Shown one piece after another: positions 44,789 to 52,905 of a stretch of 64,000 nt of DNA. The stretch's first letter is position 1. The number at the start of each line of letters is the position of its first letter. Source of the stretch: Burkholderia diffusa (lineage in GTDB: Bacteria; Pseudomonadota; Gammaproteobacteria; Burkholderiales; Burkholderiaceae); assembly GCF_902499115.1 (NCBI RefSeq), contig NZ_CABVPN010000021.1:80311-144310 (forward strand), in the 5' to 3' direction. Under the pieces are notes generated by a model. It did not search any database, was not told where the DNA came from, and saw only the letters and a program-made list of their open reading frames with translations. A program made the translations under genes and the position numbers.

Positions 44789-45916
44789 ATGACCGCACGT
44801 CGCGGTGCCGCGGTCGCCATCGCGCCCGGTCACGAGACAGCCAGCCTGTCGAAAGCCCAGAAAACGTTCAATACGCTCGTCAAGCACATCGAAAAGCGGC
44901 GCGAGCGGCTCGGCGCGTGGGAAGCCGTGATGCCGGCGTTCCAGAAGAAGTTCGTCGACGCGCTGTTGCCGCTCGAACAGGAAGCGACGGCGCTGCGGAT
45001 CCGGCTGATTCATCTGCTCGACGACACGTTCCTGCAGAAAGGCTTAAGCAAGGCCGAACAGCGCACGCTGTCCGACCTGATCGCCGACATGGCGCGCGAT
45101 TTGCTGAATGTGAGCGACGACGCGGCGCTGAAGATCATTTACAACCGGCACGCCGAATCCGGGCAGGTCAGCAACGCAGCGGCCGAGCCCGAGCCAACAG
45201 AAACGGAGCGGGAGCCCCAACCGCAATCGCAACCTGCTGACGATCTGGACTCACTGTCGCCGGACGAGCTGGCCGAACGGATGCAAGCCGAACTCGACGC
45301 ACAGTTCGAGCGCGACATGGCCGCTCACGCGGCCCGCGAGGCCCAGCGCGCGAAGCGCAAGAAAGCGCCGAAGCAATCGGCCGCGCAGGCCCGCGTCGAA
45401 GCCGAGCAGGCCGAATCGAGCAAGTCGATCCGCGAGATCTATCGCAAGCTCGCGAGCGCGCTGCATCCCGATCGCGAAACCGATCCGCTGGAACAACAAC
45501 GCAAGACCGTGCTGATGCAGCGGGTCAACCGCGCTTACGAGAAGGGCAACCTGCTGCAGCTGCTGGAGCTGCAGCTGGAGATCGAACAGATCGACCGGCG
45601 CGCGATCGACGGCCTCAGCGAAGCGCGGCTCACGCGCTACAACGGCATCCTGGAGGAACAACTGCGCGAACTCGATCAGGAGATCGTGCACGTCGAGAAC
45701 GATTTCCGGCGGACCTACGGCATCGCGTCGTCGAACAAGGTCGCGCCCGATACGGTCCTGCGCATGCTCGCGCGCGACATCGCCGGCATGCAGCGCAGCA
45801 ACCAGGACCTGGCCGTCGCGCTGCGCGAGTTCGAGGATCCGGATCAGGTCAGGAGCTGGCTGAAGGACATGAAGCGCCGGAGCGCATCGTCGCGCTTCGA
45901 CGAGGATTCGTATTGA
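44789..45916 (+). CDS. J-domain-containing protein
   Basis: 375-residue cytoplasmic protein. A helical N-terminal part is followed by a charged Glu/Gln/Pro spacer (~130-155), a coiled-coil-rich Ala/Lys/Arg segment, then a J-like domain near residues 205-260 with IREIYRKLASALHPDRE carrying the HPD tripeptide needed to stimulate Hsp70, and a final helical domain. It probably recruits DnaK to a specific client; no DnaK gene is nearby. Confidence 0.75.
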   Translation: MTARRGAAVAIAPGHETASLSKAQKTFNTLVKHIEKRRERLGAWEAVMPAFQKKFVDALLPLEQEATALRIRLIHLLDDTFLQKGLSKAEQRTLSDLIADMARDLLNVSDDAALKIIYNRHAESGQVSNAAAEPEPTETEREPQPQSQPADDLDSLSPDELAERMQAELDAQFERDMAAHAAREAQRAKRKKAPKQSAAQARVEAEQAESSKSIREIYRKLASALHPDRETDPLEQQRKTVLMQRVNRAYEKGNLLQLLELQLEIEQIDRRAIDGLSEARLTRYNGILEEQLRELDQEIVHVENDFRRTYGIASSNKVAPDTVLRMLARDIAGMQRSNQDLAVALREFEDPDQVRSWLKDMKRRSASSRFDEDSY

Positions 45917-45959
45917 GCCGGCAAGCGCGGGCAAACGCGCGATGCGCACGCCGCGCCCT

Positions 45960-46865
45960 TCACTGCGGCTCGCCGATCCCGCCCATCAGCATCATCAACT
46001 GCTCACGCAGCCACCGACTGCCCTGATCCTGATCGGCGCTGCGGTGCCAGTAGCAGAAGTATTCGAGCCCCGGCATCTCGAACGGCAGTTCGAGAATCCG
46101 CGCCGGGTAACGCTGCAGCAGCCTGAGCGGCGCCGTCAGCACGAGATCGCCGCGCATCGCGATCAGCGGCGCGACCATGTAGTGCTGCACCCGCATCTGG
46201 ATGTTGCGGCGCAGCCCGAGCCGCGTCAGCTCCGCATCGACGTGCCCGCTGCCCTTGCGGCGGCTCGACACGTGGATGTGCCCCATCGACAGGTAGTCGT
46301 CCATGGTCAGCGCGTCGCCCTTGAACGGGTGATCGTCGCGGATCATGCATGCGTAGCGGTCGCGCACGAGCAGCGCCTGATGCAGGTGCGGGTCGCCGAT
46401 CAGCGGCGCGTCGATCGCGATGTCGACGGAACCGTTCGCGAGCGCGGTCGCCACTTCGCGGCGGTCCATCGTGTAGCTGCGCACGTGCATGCCGGGCGCA
46501 TGCGTCTGCAGCAGTTCACCGAGCGCGGGCAGCAGCAGCGCCTCGGTCAGGTCGCTCATGCTGAGCCGGAACACGCGCTCGGACGAAGCGGGATCGAAAA
46601 CGTCGCCTTCGTGCGCGCTCGAATCGAGCAGCTGCAGCGCCTCGCGCACGCGGCCGACGATGTTCTCGGCCATCGGCGTCGGCATCATCCCGGCCGGCGT
46701 GCTGACGAACAGCGGGTCGTTCAGCGTCTTGCGCAGCCGCGCCAGCGCGTTGCTGACGGCCGGCTGCGTGAGGTTCAGCACCTCGGCCGCGCGCGTCAGG
46801 TTGCGCTTGTTGTAGATCGCCTCGAATACGACGAACAGGTTCAGATCAATCTTCGAAAGACGCAT
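45960..46865 (-). CDS. LysR-family regulator
   Basis: 301-residue LysR regulator with the NodD/LinR-like start MRLSKIDLNLFVVFEAIYNKRNLTRAAEVLNLTQPAVSN and effector domain (RVFRLSMSDLTEALLLPAL). ATG 46865 follows AAGGAG. It is downstream of, and on the same strand as, the five-gene acyl-CoA operon, 80 bases after its last stop, so it probably regulates that operon. Confidence 0.88.
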   Translation of the reverse strand: MRLSKIDLNLFVVFEAIYNKRNLTRAAEVLNLTQPAVSNALARLRKTLNDPLFVSTPAGMMPTPMAENIVGRVREALQLLDSSAHEGDVFDPASSERVFRLSMSDLTEALLLPALGELLQTHAPGMHVRSYTMDRREVATALANGSVDIAIDAPLIGDPHLHQALLVRDRYACMIRDDHPFKGDALTMDDYLSMGHIHVSSRRKGSGHVDAELTRLGLRRNIQMRVQHYMVAPLIAMRGDLVLTAPLRLLQRYPARILELPFEMPGLEYFCYWHRSADQDQGSRWLREQLMMLMGGIGEPQ

Positions 46866-46944
46866 CGCCGGATCTCCTTGCCGGCATCTTAATACGGCGT
46901 GCGTCTCCCGCTCGTCCACGTCGCGTCCCCGCGCGGCGCGCGGC

Positions 46945-48189
46945 TCAGCCGCGCGGCGGCCGCGTCAGGTACGGCTCGGTCGAACCGCGCACGGCGTCCT
47001 TGATCTCCATGCGCGCGATCGCCTGCAGGTGCACCTCGTCCGGGCCGTCCGCGAAGCGCAGCGCGCGGCCCCAGGTCCACAGATCGGCGAGCGGCGTGTC
47101 GGGACTCAGGCCCATCGCGCCGAACACCTGCATCGCGCGGTCGCACACGTCCGTGTATACGGTCGGCACGAGCGCCTTGATCATCGAGATTTCCTTGCGC
47201 GCCGCCTTCGCGCCGACCTTGTCGATCATCCATGCGGCCTTCAGCACCAGGAGGCGCGCCTGGTCGATCTCGATGCGCGAGCGCGCGATCCATTCGCCGA
47301 TCGTGCCGTGCCGGTTCAGCGGCTTGCCGAACGCCTCGCGCGACTGCGCGCGGTCGATCATCAGTTCCAGCGCGAGCTCGGCCGCGCCGATCGAACGCAT
47401 GCAGTGGTGTATCCGGCCCGGCCCGAGGCGCGCCTGTGCGAGCGCGAAACCGCTGCCTTCCTCGCCGAGGAGGTTGCGCGCCGGCACGCGCACGTTGTCG
47501 AACGTGATCTCGCAGTGCCCTTCGGGCGCGTAGTGATTGACCACCGTGATGTTGCGCACGACCGTCACGCCCGGCGTGTCGCGCGGCACCAGGATCATGC
47601 TCTGCTGCTGGTGCGATTCCGCGTCGGGATCGGTCTTGCCCATCACGATGAAGATCCGGCAGTTCGGATGCGCTGCGTTCGTGATGAACCACTTGCGGCC
47701 GTTGATCACGTATTCGTCGCCCACGCGCTCGATGCGGGTCGTGATGTTGGTCGCGTCCGACGACGCGACGTCGGGCTCCGTCATCGCGAACGCCGAACGG
47801 ATCTCGCCGCGCAAGAGCGGCAGCAGCCACTGTTCGCGCTGCTCGGGCGTCGCGAACATGTGCAGCAGCTCCATGTTGCCGGTGTCCGGCGCGTTGCAGT
47901 TGAACACCTCCGACGCCCAGCCCACGCGCCCCATGATCTCGGCGAGCGGCGCGTATTCGAGGTTCGTCAGCCCGGTGCCCGGCTCGTCCTCCTTCAGGTG
48001 CGGCAGGAACAGGTTCCACAGCCCTTCGGCCTTCGCGCGCTCCTTCAGCGCCTCCATGAACGACACGGGATACTGCCCCGCATGCACTTCCTCGTTCCAC
48101 TGACGGATGCGCGGCACGATGTGCGCGTCCATGAACGCACGCACGCGTTCGCGCAGTTCTTCCACTTTCGGGGTGTAGCCAAAGTCCAT
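46945..48189 (-). CDS. Acyl-CoA dehydrogenase (ACAD10/11-like)
   Basis: 414-residue flavoprotein of the acyl-CoA dehydrogenase superfamily: N-terminal helical domain (YTPKVEELRERVRAFMDAH), middle strand domain with FAMTEPDVASSDATNI and GRKWFITNAAHPN, C-terminal helical domain with RSIGAAELALELMIDRA and QVFGAMGLSPDTPLADLW. It most resembles the ACAD11/LvaC-like group. Its operon also encodes an APH-type kinase and SDRs, as in levulinate catabolism. Confidence 0.9.
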   Translation of the reverse strand: MDFGYTPKVEELRERVRAFMDAHIVPRIRQWNEEVHAGQYPVSFMEALKERAKAEGLWNLFLPHLKEDEPGTGLTNLEYAPLAEIMGRVGWASEVFNCNAPDTGNMELLHMFATPEQREQWLLPLLRGEIRSAFAMTEPDVASSDATNITTRIERVGDEYVINGRKWFITNAAHPNCRIFIVMGKTDPDAESHQQQSMILVPRDTPGVTVVRNITVVNHYAPEGHCEITFDNVRVPARNLLGEEGSGFALAQARLGPGRIHHCMRSIGAAELALELMIDRAQSREAFGKPLNRHGTIGEWIARSRIEIDQARLLVLKAAWMIDKVGAKAARKEISMIKALVPTVYTDVCDRAMQVFGAMGLSPDTPLADLWTWGRALRFADGPDEVHLQAIARMEIKDAVRGSTEPYLTRPPRG

Positions 48190-48228
48190 GATCGACTCCT
48201 CGTGATTCCGTTTGTCCGTTCGTTTCGC

Positions 48229-48987
48229 TCAGAAGGCCGAGACACCGCCGTCGACGGCGACGGCCTGCCCGGTCAGATAGGTGTTTTCCTTCGCGCACAG
48301 CGTGAGCATCGTCGCGACGATTTCCTCGGGACGGCCGAGCCGTTTCATCGGCGAGCCCTGTGCGAGAAAATCCTGGCGATCGCCGATGTCGCTGTCGGTC
48401 ACCATCGGCGTCGTGCTATAGAACGGGCACACCGCGTTCACACGAATGCCATGCCGCGCGTATTCGAGCGCGGCCGTCTTCGTGAGCCCGACCACGGCGT
48501 GTTTCGACGCCGCGTACGCGGCCAGCTTCGGTGCGCCGCCGAGCCCGGCCATCGACGCGACGTTCAGGATCACGCCTTCGCGCTGCGCGAGCATCTGGCG
48601 AATCTGGTGCTTCATCCCGAAGAACACGCCCTTCGCGTTCACCGCGAAGCTCAGATCGAGATCCGCTTCCTCGGTATCGATCAGCGCCTTCAGCGGCGGC
48701 GCGATGCCCGCGTTGTTGATGCCGACGTCGAGCCGGCCGAAGCGCTCGACCGCCGCCTTCACCAACGCAGCGACCTCTGCTTCGATGCGCACGTCGCAGC
48801 GCCGCGCGATCACGTCGGCGCCGGCCGCCAGTAGCGGCCCGGCCACGCGTTCGAGCGCCGCCTCGTTCAGGTCGCCGAGCGCGAGCCGCGCGCCCATCGC
48901 GGCCAGCTCGCTCGCGAGCAGCGCGCCGAAGCCGCTCGCGGCGCCGGTGATCATCACGGCCTGCCCGGCGTAGCTGTCGAGTTTCAT
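48229..48987 (-). CDS. Short-chain dehydrogenase/reductase
   Basis: 252-residue classical SDR with TGAASGFGALLA (cofactor motif), NNAG in GINNAGIAP, catalytic Ser in NVASMAGLGG and YAASK as YxxxK. The C-terminal end GQAVAVDGGVSAF is typical. It probably oxidises a hydroxyacyl-CoA or alcohol intermediate of this operon; LvaD-like is a possibility. Confidence 0.9.
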   Translation of the reverse strand: MKLDSYAGQAVMITGAASGFGALLASELAAMGARLALGDLNEAALERVAGPLLAAGADVIARRCDVRIEAEVAALVKAAVERFGRLDVGINNAGIAPPLKALIDTEEADLDLSFAVNAKGVFFGMKHQIRQMLAQREGVILNVASMAGLGGAPKLAAYAASKHAVVGLTKTAALEYARHGIRVNAVCPFYSTTPMVTDSDIGDRQDFLAQGSPMKRLGRPEEIVATMLTLCAKENTYLTGQAVAVDGGVSAF

Positions 48988-48994
48988 CGCGCGC

Positions 48995-49759
48995 TCAGAT
49001 CGTCAGGCCGCCGTCGACGACGATGCACTCGCCGTTCGTGTAGCTCGCCGCGTCCGACACGAGATACAGCACGGTGCCAGCCATCTCGCGAGGCTCCGCG
49101 TGGCGGCGCAGCGGAATCTTCGCCATCCAGGTGTCGTAGATGTCCTTGTCGGCGAACAGCGCGCCCGCGAACTTCGTCTTCGTGAGGCCCGGCAGCAGCG
49201 CGTTCACGCGGATGCCGAACGGCCCGCATTCCTTCGCGAACGCCTTCGTCATGTTGACGACCGCGGCCTTCGTGATCGAGTAGATGCCCTGACGGTCGCC
49301 CGGCTGCAGCGCGTTCACCGACGCGGTGTTGACGATCGCGCCGCCGCCCTGCGCCTTCATCATCTTGCCGGCCTCGACCGACATGAAGAAGTAGCCGCGG
49401 ATGTTCACGTCGACGGTCTTTTCATACGCGGCGAGATCGGTATCGAGGATGTGCCCGAAATACGGATTCGCGGCCGCGTTGTTCACGAGGATGTCGAGCC
49501 GGCCATGCTTGCCGCGGATCGATTCGAACGTCGCGGCGATGTCCTCCAGCCGCCCGACGTGACAGGCCAGCGCTTCGGCGCGGCCGCCCGCCGCGACGAT
49601 CGCGTCCGCGACCGCCTGGCAGTCGTCGAGCTTGCGGCTCGACACGATCACGTGCGCGCCCTGCTCCGCGAGCAGCTTCGCGATTTCCTCGCCGATGCCG
49701 CGGCTCGCGCCCGTCACCAGCGCGATCTTGCCCGTCAGATCGAACAGATTCGTTGCCAT
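48995..49759 (-). CDS. Short-chain dehydrogenase/reductase
   Basis: 254-residue SDR with VTGASRGIGEEIA, NNAA, catalytic Ser in IVNTASVNAL and YSITK (YxxxK), ending ECIVVDGGLTI. ATG 49759 is preferred over 49777 because GGAGGAG lies between them. It precedes the other SDR by only seven bases, so the two are co-translated. Confidence 0.9.
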   Translation of the reverse strand: MATNLFDLTGKIALVTGASRGIGEEIAKLLAEQGAHVIVSSRKLDDCQAVADAIVAAGGRAEALACHVGRLEDIAATFESIRGKHGRLDILVNNAAANPYFGHILDTDLAAYEKTVDVNIRGYFFMSVEAGKMMKAQGGGAIVNTASVNALQPGDRQGIYSITKAAVVNMTKAFAKECGPFGIRVNALLPGLTKTKFAGALFADKDIYDTWMAKIPLRRHAEPREMAGTVLYLVSDAASYTNGECIVVDGGLTI

Positions 49760-49817
49760 GTTGCTGTGCTCCTCCATTGATTGTTGTTCGTGCGGCCGCG
49801 CGGCGATGTCCGCGATG

Positions 49818-50849
49818 TCAGCGATGCGCGCCGATCACGTCGACCGCCATTTCGGCCAGCCGGCCAGCCATCGCGCCCACGCGCAGCGCCTGCTCGCTCG
49901 ACGCGTTGCCCTGCAGCGCGCGCGCCTTCACGCCCTGCGCGATCGACGCGAGCCGGAAGAAACTGAACGCGAGATAGAAATGCCAGTCGCGGATCGGCTC
50001 GATCCCGCGCAGTTCGCAGTAGCGCGCGACGATCGCCGCTTCGTCGGGAATGCCGAGTTCGGCACGATCCTGGCCCGCGAGCCCGCGCACCTGGTCGCCC
50101 GGCGGCAGCCGCAGGCACATGCAGAAATACGCGAGATCGGCGAGCGGATTGCCGAGCGTCGACAGCTCCCAGTCGAGCACGGCCTGCACGCGATAGTCGT
50201 CGCGCGCGAACATCAGGTTGTCGATCCGGAAATCGCCGTGCACCAGCGCGGGCCGACCGGTGTCCTCAGGGCAGGCCTTCGGCAGCCAGTCGATCAGCGT
50301 CTCCATCGCGTCGAGGCGCTCCGTTTCCGCCGCGCGATACTGCTTCGTCCACACGCCGATCTGGCGCTCGAAGTAGTTGCCGGGGCGCCCGAAGTCGGCG
50401 AGGCCCACCGCGTCGACGTCCACGTCGTGCAGGGCGGCCAGCGTGCGCAGCAGCGCGTCGTAGCAGATCGCACGATCGGCCTTCGGCAACTCCGGCAGTG
50501 CCGGATCCCAGAAGATCCGGCCGTCCTCGAAGCTCATCACGTAGAACAGGCTGCCGATCACGTCGCGGTCTTCGCAGAGGTGATACGGACGCGCGACCGG
50601 CACGGCGGTGCCCGACAGCGCGCTCAGCACGCGGAATTCGCGATCGACCGCATGCGCGGATTTCAACAACTCGCCGGGCGGCTGGCGGCGCAGCACGTAG
50701 CGACCGCTCTTCGCATGCAGCAGGAAGGTCGGGTTCGACTGGCCGCCGGCAAACTTCTCCATGTCGAGCGGGCCTTCGAAACCCGGCACGTGCGCTTCCA
50801 GATAGCGCGTGAGGCGAGCTACGTCGAGGGGCTGGGAAGGGTTCGTCAT
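49818..50849 (-). CDS. APH-family small-molecule kinase (ACAD10/11 N-domain-like)
   Basis: 343-residue phosphotransferase with an aminoglycoside-phosphotransferase fold: N-lobe GGQSNPTFLL and YVLRRQPPG, catalytic Brenner motif HGDFRIDNLMF, metal-binding LDWELSTLGNPLADLAY. In human ACAD10/11 this kinase is fused to an acyl-CoA dehydrogenase; here the two are separate genes of one operon. LvaA of Pseudomonas putida, the same family, phosphorylates 4-hydroxyvaleryl-CoA. An antibiotic-resistance role is unlikely. Confidence 0.87.
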   Translation of the reverse strand: MTNPSQPLDVARLTRYLEAHVPGFEGPLDMEKFAGGQSNPTFLLHAKSGRYVLRRQPPGELLKSAHAVDREFRVLSALSGTAVPVARPYHLCEDRDVIGSLFYVMSFEDGRIFWDPALPELPKADRAICYDALLRTLAALHDVDVDAVGLADFGRPGNYFERQIGVWTKQYRAAETERLDAMETLIDWLPKACPEDTGRPALVHGDFRIDNLMFARDDYRVQAVLDWELSTLGNPLADLAYFCMCLRLPPGDQVRGLAGQDRAELGIPDEAAIVARYCELRGIEPIRDWHFYLAFSFFRLASIAQGVKARALQGNASSEQALRVGAMAGRLAEMAVDVIGAHR

Positions 50850-50869
50850 CGTCGCGATCGTTCGTAGGG

Positions 50870-51544
50870 TCAGCCGTAGGTGCGCCACGCATGTCGTTCG
50901 GTATCCTCGAGATGTGGAATGCCGTTGAACGACGCCAGGTGGAACGCGTCGGCGTTGAAGAAAAACTGCGAAAGACTGCTGTTGCGGATCTGCAGGTTCA
51001 GCGCGATCGCGCTCGACGGCGGTGCGGCGAGCACCTGCTGCACGGTCACTGCGATCGGGCCGCCGGAACTCACCGCGAGCACGCGCTGGCTGCCGCCCTC
51101 GCGGATCGCGGCGCGGGCGTCGGCGACGCGTTGCTGGAAATGCGCCCAGGTTTCGGGCGCGGTGTCGCCCAGCTTGTCGTCGGACCACAGGTGCAGCACC
51201 TGCCGCAGCGCGCGAAAGTGCTCCTTCATCGAGCCGGCCGCGAGCCGCGCGATCTCCGGATAGTCGCTCGCCGCGGCCGCGAACAGCCCGTGGAAGTCGT
51301 ATTCGTTCAGGCCGGGATGGCGGTCGACCTGCGCGCCTTCGCCGCCCATCCCGCGCAGGATCGCATCGACAGTCTGCGCATGCCGGTTCATCGTGCCGCA
51401 GATCACCCGGTCGAACGTCAGGCCCTGCTGCGCGAAGTATTCGCCGAGCCAGACGCCCTGCTGCTCACCGGCCGCGGACAGCCGGTCGTAATCGTCCGTG
51501 CCGAACGACGCCTGCCCGTGCCGCACCAGAAAAAGTTCAGCCAT
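50870..51544 (-). CDS. Histidine phosphatase (phosphoglycerate mutase family)
   Basis: 224-residue branch-1 histidine phosphatase: FLVRHGQAS carries the nucleophile RHG, with the second catalytic His in AVSSGG context altered (no SHG is seen; GGPIAV follows Ser-Ser-Gly). It is first gene of the leftward operon, 20 bases before the kinase gene. The pairing suggests it removes phosphate from stalled kinase products. The missing second His may weaken catalysis. Confidence 0.8.
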   Translation of the reverse strand: MAELFLVRHGQASFGTDDYDRLSAAGEQQGVWLGEYFAQQGLTFDRVICGTMNRHAQTVDAILRGMGGEGAQVDRHPGLNEYDFHGLFAAAASDYPEIARLAAGSMKEHFRALRQVLHLWSDDKLGDTAPETWAHFQQRVADARAAIREGGSQRVLAVSSGGPIAVTVQQVLAAPPSSAIALNLQIRNSSLSQFFFNADAFHLASFNGIPHLEDTERHAWRTYG

Positions 51545-51752
51545 TGCGTGCCCGCCTGAGGGGAAACCGAAGGCCCAGCATAGCGACCGGGGGCACATTT
51601 TTGAAATTTATTTCCTGAATCGCCCGCTATTCATCGCATGAATTCCACGTATTCATACAGCGCGCTTGTGCCGGCTTTCGCCCGACTCCCCGCCGCGGCA
51701 CGCGAATTGCGGCAGGAGCCACCGTCATGTCATCACGTTCAGGAGGGGTGCG

Positions 51753-51908
51753 ATGCTCGGTACGATCCTTATCATCGTTCTGATTCTGCTGCTCATCGGA
51801 GCATTTCCGGCGTGGCCGCACAGCCGAAGCTGGGGCTACTGGCCATCGGGCTCGGTCGGGCTGATCGTCGTCATCGTCGTGATACTGGTGCTGCTGGGTC
51901 GCATTTGA
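51753..51908 (+). CDS. DUF3309 small membrane protein
   Basis: 51-residue hydrophobic protein, two membrane segments (LGTILIIVLILLLIGAFPAW and VGLIVVIVVILVLLGRI) with SRSWGYWPSG between them, the DUF3309 signature. AGGAGGG (51741-51747) precedes ATG 51753. Such proteins are often stress-induced; function unknown. Confidence 0.85.
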   Translation: MLGTILIIVLILLLIGAFPAWPHSRSWGYWPSGSVGLIVVIVVILVLLGRI

Positions 51909-52147
51909 GTGTGACGACGCGTACCTGTTGCGCAGGCACGCGTCGTTCGATCGCGCTGCCGTGGCTTCTTTACAAAAGCCGGCGATGAATGCCAACCCGG
52001 CAACGGCACGAACCCGCCCGGGCGCCGTCGTTCCTGCCGTATCTCGGCGGCGCGCGCACGCCGCACAACGACGCGCATGCGCGGGGTGTTCTTCGGGTTA
52101 TCCAGCGAACACTTGCTTCACGAATCGACAGCAAACTGAGGCGCCGA

Positions 52148-52351
52148 ATGAGCACGCCCACCCTGCGCCCGAGCGCTTCGGCCGCAGCCGCGCGGCTCGG
52201 CGTATCGGTCGAGGCGCTGCGGTTCCACGGGCCGCACGGCCTCGTCGCGCCGGCGCGAATGTCGGCGGGCTACCGGGCAGTCAGGCCGTTCACCCGAGCG
52301 CGTCGACCCGGCCGCCGTCGGTTGATGCAGGCTTTCGGTCGACCGTCATGA
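52148..52351 (+). pseudogene. MerR-family regulator remnant
   Basis: 67 codons. AAAARLGVSVEALRFHGPHG resembles the MerR HTH (canonical GVSxxALRYYExxGL), then LVAPARMSAGYR, but the Tyr-Tyr-Glu is degraded to Phe-His-Gly. The frame then runs into Arg-rich sequence and stops instead of continuing to the coiled coil. I read it as a decayed regulator. Confidence 0.55.
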
Positions 52352-52391
52352 CAATTCCCGCTGCCCGACCTTTGACCGCCATACCGCGTTC

Positions 52392-52880
52392 ATGGATCAT
52401 TCGCTTCGAGCCATGGAATCCACCCGCCCACGCTCCTCGACCATGCCCCCTGCCATTTGCCTGCGCCCGGCGACCGCCGCCGACCTGCCCTTCCTGCTGA
52501 GGCTCCGCCGACTCACGATGACCGAGCATCTGCAACGCGTCGGCGCACCCACCGACGACAACGCGCACGATCAGCGCATCCGCTCGAACTTCGAGGACGC
52601 GATGATCATCTGCGACGGCGCCGATGCAATCGGTTTGCTGAAGGTCACGCGCTCCGCCGACGAATGGCACGTTCACCAGATCCAGATCCTCCCGTCGCGA
52701 CAGCGACAAGGCATCGGCGAAGCCGTGCTGCGCGAGCTGCTGATCGAAGCCGCACGCGAGCACGTGCCCGTATCGCTCGGCGTGCTGCGCGGCAACCCGG
52801 CGCGGCGCCTCTACGAGCGGCTCGGCTTCACCCTCGCGTCGGAAACGGAGACGAGCGCGAGCCTGATCTGGCGCGCCTGA
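52392..52880 (+). CDS. GNAT-family acetyltransferase
   Basis: 162-residue (or 145 from ATG 52443) N-acetyltransferase. It has ICLRPATAADLPFLLRLRRL at the start, VHQIQILPSRQRQGIGEAVL as motif A (Q/R-x-x-G-x-G/A acetyl-CoA loop) and ARRLYERLGFTLASET as motif B. The substrate is unknown. Ribosome site is weak, so the start is uncertain. Confidence 0.85.
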   Translation: MDHSLRAMESTRPRSSTMPPAICLRPATAADLPFLLRLRRLTMTEHLQRVGAPTDDNAHDQRIRSNFEDAMIICDGADAIGLLKVTRSADEWHVHQIQILPSRQRQGIGEAVLRELLIEAAREHVPVSLGVLRGNPARRLYERLGFTLASETETSASLIWRA

Positions 52881-52905
52881 ACCGTGGCGTGCCGCGCCTC
52901 GCCCA

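Noticed and set aside
50849..50870. APH-like kinase as an aminoglycoside-resistance gene
   Set aside because: The sequence (HGDFRIDNLMF, ACAD10/11-like) and operon with an acyl-CoA dehydrogenase and SDRs favour an acyl-CoA-linked metabolic kinase.
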